The position numbers and the translations under genes are program-made. A DNA stretch of 8,631 nucleotides from Candidatus Eiseniibacteriota bacterium (GTDB lineage Bacteria; Eisenbacteria; RBG-16-71-46), in the NCBI GenBank assembly GCA_903921835.1, contig CAIXRL010000088.1, positions 1 to 8,631 on the forward strand, in the 5' to 3' direction. Shown here piece by piece: positions 6,133 to 8,631 of the stretch (the first letter of the stretch is position 1; each line of letters begins with the position of its first letter). The notes under the pieces are model-generated. The model had not been told where the DNA came from. It made no database searches and worked only from the letters and a program-made list of their open reading frames with translations.

Positions 6133-7355
6133 GCGAGTCGAAGACGCGTCGCGGTCCCAGGGGCGGCGCGGCGAAGCGGGACAGCGGCGCGCGCGGCGCC
6201 GCGAAGGGCGAGCCGGCGGCGCGGACCGTGAAGCGCAAACGGCGGCTGCGCATCGGCATCAGCTGCTACGCGCATTTCGGCGGCAGCGGCGTCGTGGCGA
6301 GCGAACTGGCGCTCGAGCTCGCGCACCGCGGGCACGAGGTGCACCTGATCGCGTCGCGGCTGCCGTTCCGCCTGCGCAGCTTCGAGTCGAACATCTTTTT
6401 CCACGAGTCCTCGCCGGCCTTCTACCCGGTGTTCGAGGACGCGCCGTCCAACCTGGCGCTGGCGGCGAAGATGGTCGAGGTGGTCGAGAACTACTCGCTC
6501 GACATCCTGCATGTGCACTACGCGATGCCGTTCGCGACCAGCGCCTACCTGGCGCGCCAGATCATGCTGCCGCGCCAGCTCGGCGTGGTGACGACGCTGC
6601 ACGGGACCGACATCACGGTCGTGGGGGCGGAGCCGTCGTTCTTCCGCGTCACCCAGTACAGCATCCAGTCCAGCGACCGCATCACCGCGGTAAGCCGCTT
6701 CCTCAAGGAGCGGGCCGAGTCCACCTTCGGCATCACCCGGCCCATCGAGGTGATCTATAACTGGGTGGACCCGAACGTGTTCTCGCCCCGGCGGGTCGGC
6801 CGGCTGCGCCTGGCGGGGCCCGACACGAAGGTGATCATGCACGCGTCCAACTTCCGTGCGGTCAAGAACATACCGGTTATTATTCAGGTTTTTGCCGAAG
6901 TGCGCCGGAAGATGCAGGCCAAGCTGGTCATGGTGGGCGACGGCCCCGAAAAGGCCGGCGCCGAGCAGCTGGCACGCGAACTGGGCATCCACAGGGACGT
7001 GCTTTTCCTGGGAAACCAGGACTGCATGGAGGAGTTGCTGCCCCTTGCCGATGTCTTCTTATTGCCGAGTTCGTCGGAGAGTTTCGGGCTCGTGGCTCTT
7101 GAAGCGATGAGCGCCGAAGTGCCCGTTGTCGCTTCGAATGCGGGCGGCCTGCCCGAGGTCGTGGAGCATGGGTTCACCGGGTTCCTGCACGACCCCGGCC
7201 ACATCGCCGGCTTCGTCAACTCGACGCTGAAGCTGCTCACCAACGAGCCGCTGCGGCGCACGATGGGCCGGCGCGGTCGCCGCGTGGCGCGCGAGCGCTT
7301 CACGGCGGACGAGATGGTCGGTCACTACATGCGTGTGTACGAGTCGTTGCGGTAG
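6129..7355 (+). CDS. bshA: N-acetyl-alpha-D-glucosaminyl L-malate synthase BshA (GT4 glycosyltransferase)
   Basis: BshA transfers GlcNAc from UDP-GlcNAc to L-malate, the first step of bacillithiol synthesis. The 408-residue GT-B protein has the N-terminal loop CYAHFGGSGVVASELA (46-61), SRLPFRLR (76-83), HVHYAMPFA (128-136), TTLHGTDITVVG (155-166), SSDRITAVS (181-189), HASNFRAVKN (238-247), LVMVGDGPEKA (266-276) and the donor-site EX7E pair E317/E325 in SESFGLVALE. All match BshA better than general GT4 enzymes. The start ATG 6129 has GGGAGG five bases upstream. This adds about 38 residues rich in Lys/Arg before the usual family start; an in-frame GTG at 6228 would give a normal-length protein but has no good ribosome site. 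Codon use becomes unusual at about 6867-7135 (ATA at 6870, TTA at 7059). It is the last bsh gene and overlaps bshB1 by four bases. Confidence 0.95.
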   Translation: MSESKTRRGPRGGAAKRDSGARGAAKGEPAARTVKRKRRLRIGISCYAHFGGSGVVASELALELAHRGHEVHLIASRLPFRLRSFESNIFFHESSPAFYPVFEDAPSNLALAAKMVEVVENYSLDILHVHYAMPFATSAYLARQIMLPRQLGVVTTLHGTDITVVGAEPSFFRVTQYSIQSSDRITAVSRFLKERAESTFGITRPIEVIYNWVDPNVFSPRRVGRLRLAGPDTKVIMHASNFRAVKNIPVIIQVFAEVRRKMQAKLVMVGDGPEKAGAEQLARELGIHRDVLFLGNQDCMEELLPLADVFLLPSSSESFGLVALEAMSAEVPVVASNAGGLPEVVEHGFTGFLHDPGHIAGFVNSTLKLLTNEPLRRTMGRRGRRVARERFTADEMVGHYMRVYESLR

Positions 7356-7365
7356 ATGGCTTTCG

Positions 7366-7510
7366 GTGATTCTGCATCCGCGGTGGCCGCTGCCGGCCCG
7401 TTCGGCCCGGCATTCCGCCTCGTTCCCACTGCCTCCGGTCGCGACTTCGCCGTCACGGCTGCGTCGCTCCCCGGACGCACCGAGGTCGGCCGCCGCGGAT
7501 GCCGGATCAC
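7366..7510 (+). repeat. 145-nt highly structured inverted-repeat element after bshA
   Basis: The outer arms 7366-7389 and 7487-7510 pair over 24 positions: 21 Watson-Crick, two G-U (7371/7505 and 7384/7492) and one mismatch (7373/7503). Inside is a first hairpin, TGCCGG (7391-7396) with CCGGCA (7407-7412), extended by CC/GG across a C-C mismatch with loop GTTC. Next comes a long second arm. In it CCTCG (7418-7422) pairs with CGAGG (7481-7485), TGC (7430-7432) with GCA (7477-7479), TCCGG (7434-7438) with CCGGA (7471-7475), GCGAC (7441-7445) with GTCGC (7463-7467), and GCCG with CGGC around loop TCA (7449-7459). The result is a three-way junction with most bases paired. It starts 10 nt after the bshA stop and ends 63 nt before the next ATG. 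It may be a leader RNA, a processed RNA or a small non-autonomous mobile repeat. There is no T-run and no clear target duplication. I match it to no known family. Confidence 0.6.
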
Positions 7511-7573
7511 GGAGTGCTTCCTGCCCCGGACGCCACGACCGCGTGTCGTCCCCGAGGCTCACGAAAGGTCCTG

Positions 7574-8631
7574 ATGCTCGGGAAGCGCAGACGCCTGGCC
7601 GTGCTGGCCGAAGGTAGTTTCAGCGCCGCGGATGCCAAGAGCGCCGTGGGGGTGTTGCGGTACCGTCCGGAGGAGGTCGTCGCGGTCATCGATTCGACGC
7701 GCGCCGGCCGCACGGCGCAGTCGTGCGTCGGTGTCGGCGGCGACATCCCGGTGGTCGCGAACCTCGAGGGCGCCGCCGCGTTCGAGCCCGACGGCCTGCT
7801 CATCGGCATCGCGCCGCAGGGCGGAGCGCTGCCGGCGTCATGGCGGAACGTCATCGCCGAGGCGCTGCTGCGCGGCTGGGACATCCTCGCCGGCCTGCAC
7901 GTGTTCATCGCCGACGATCCCGAACTCTCCGCGCTCGCCGAGGCAAAGGGCTGCCGGATCCTCGACGTGCGCCGCCCGCCGGCGCGGCGGCCCATCGCCG
8001 CCCGGCGCGCTGCCGGCGCGGACGCGCTGGTCGTGCTCACCGTGGGCAGCGATTGCAACGTGGGCAAGATGACCACGGCGCTCGAGGTGCGCGCGGAGCT
8101 GGAGAAGCGCGGGCTGCGCGCGGCGTTCGTCGCCACGGGGCAGACCGGCATCTACATCGCGGACGCCGGCGTCTCCGTGGACGCGGTGCCGTCGGACTTC
8201 GTTGCGGGCGTGGTCGAGGACCTGGTGCTCGAGGCGGCGCGCGACGCCGACATCGTGCTCGTCGAGGGCCAGGGCTCGCTGCATCATCCGGCGTACTCGG
8301 GCGTGGCGCTCGCGCTCATGCACGGCGCCTGTCCCGACACGCTCATCCTTTGCCACGAGCAGGGACGCACGCACCTGCGCGTGAACGATTCGGGCCTTGC
8401 GCCGCGCATCCGCTCGCTGTCCGATCTCGTGCTCGACAGCGAGCGCGCGGCGGGCTGGATGAGCCCGGCGCGCGTGCTGGCGCTTTCGCTCAACACGCGG
8501 CAGCTGGAGGAGGGCGAGGCGAAGCGCGCACTGGAGCACGCGACCCAGCGCACCGGCCTGCCGGCCTCCGACCCGGTGCGCTTCAGCGCCGAGCCCATCG
8601 CCACGGCGCTCGTGCGGCGGCTCGAGGAGAG
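7574..8631 (+). CDS. DUF1611 family protein, DgcN-like (probable D-glutamate N-acetyltransferase), 3' end missing
   Basis: Translation starts at ATG 7574 with AAAGG five bases upstream and stays open to the window edge (352 codons), near the full family length. The N-terminal half (1-140) looks like the Rossmann-type DUF1611_N domain: LAVLAEGSFSAADAKSAVGV (8-27), VVAVIDSTRAGRT (35-47) and LLIGIAPQGGALP (75-87). The C-terminal half has a P-loop, TVGSDCNVGKMTTALE (156-171), then AAFVATGQTGIYIAD (183-197), LVEGQGSLHHPAYSGV (229-244), LILCHEQGRTHLR (257-269) and TGLPASDPVRF (327-337), all typical of the family. Characterised member: DgcN, reported to act in D-glutamate use together with the dehydrogenase DgcA. 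In many genomes a dipeptide epimerase lies next to this family, which the missing downstream sequence could show. Substrate here is inferred only. The gap and the structured element suggest its expression may be separate from bshCBA. Confidence 0.85.
   Translation, partial: MLGKRRRLAVLAEGSFSAADAKSAVGVLRYRPEEVVAVIDSTRAGRTAQSCVGVGGDIPVVANLEGAAAFEPDGLLIGIAPQGGALPASWRNVIAEALLRGWDILAGLHVFIADDPELSALAEAKGCRILDVRRPPARRPIAARRAAGADALVVLTVGSDCNVGKMTTALEVRAELEKRGLRAAFVATGQTGIYIADAGVSVDAVPSDFVAGVVEDLVLEAARDADIVLVEGQGSLHHPAYSGVALALMHGACPDTLILCHEQGRTHLRVNDSGLAPRIRSLSDLVLDSERAAGWMSPARVLALSLNTRQLEEGEAKRALEHATQRTGLPASDPVRFSAEPIATALVRRLEE

Noticed and set aside
7366..7510. Reading the inverted-repeat element as a Rho-independent terminator of the bsh operon.
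   Set aside because: It is far too long, has a large branched interior and is not followed by a T-run.
7356..7574. A 72-codon frame beginning right after the bshA stop and ending with TGA overlapping the DUF1611 ATG.
   Set aside because: The position is tempting, but the product is not recognised, third positions are clearly less G/C-rich than in the neighbouring genes, and most of it is explained by the inverted-repeat element at 7366-7510.

Overview
This is a very GC-rich bacterial chromosomal window with strong G/C preference at third codon positions and compact gene spacing. The gene content is the three bacillithiol genes, an EttA-type ABC-F protein, a degraded member of a multi-copy-type HNH endonuclease family, and a DUF1611/DgcN-like protein. 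This suggests a high-GC, non-Firmicute, bacillithiol-making lineage. Candidatus Eisenbacteria or a neighbouring FCB-type phylum is my best guess from remembered protein style, and it is inference only.

Layout. Positions 1-397 (minus) hold the N-terminal part of ettA. Positions 398 to about 824 are a non-coding divergent spacer. Positions 825-2143 (plus) hold an HNH endonuclease gene broken by two frame changes; it can be read continuously only by moving through all three frames. Positions 2235-3407 (minus) hold a divergent Na+/Ca2+ exchanger-superfamily (CaCA) membrane protein with a good promoter about 100 nt upstream. A 300-400 bp divergent regulatory region follows, with two 9-bp repeats, a palindrome and an 11-bp tandem duplication.

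Positions 3795-7355 (plus) are a tight operon, bshC-bshB1-bshA, with a 4-nt gap and then an ATGA overlap. It encodes a complete bacillithiol pathway. BshA joins GlcNAc from UDP-GlcNAc to L-malate, BshB1 removes the acetyl group, and BshC adds cysteine to give the low-molecular-weight thiol. After bshA comes a 218-nt gap almost filled by a 145-nt, nearly fully base-paired inverted-repeat element (7366-7510). The window ends in a DUF1611/DgcN-like P-loop protein (7574 to the end).

The most unusual items are the structured 145-nt element between bshA and the DUF1611 gene, the 11-bp tandem duplication that sets a possible upstream ATG out of frame with bshC, and the doubly frameshifted HNH gene with a perfect 10-bp inverted repeat in its linker. 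I see no rRNA, tRNA, CRISPR array or insertion sequence.
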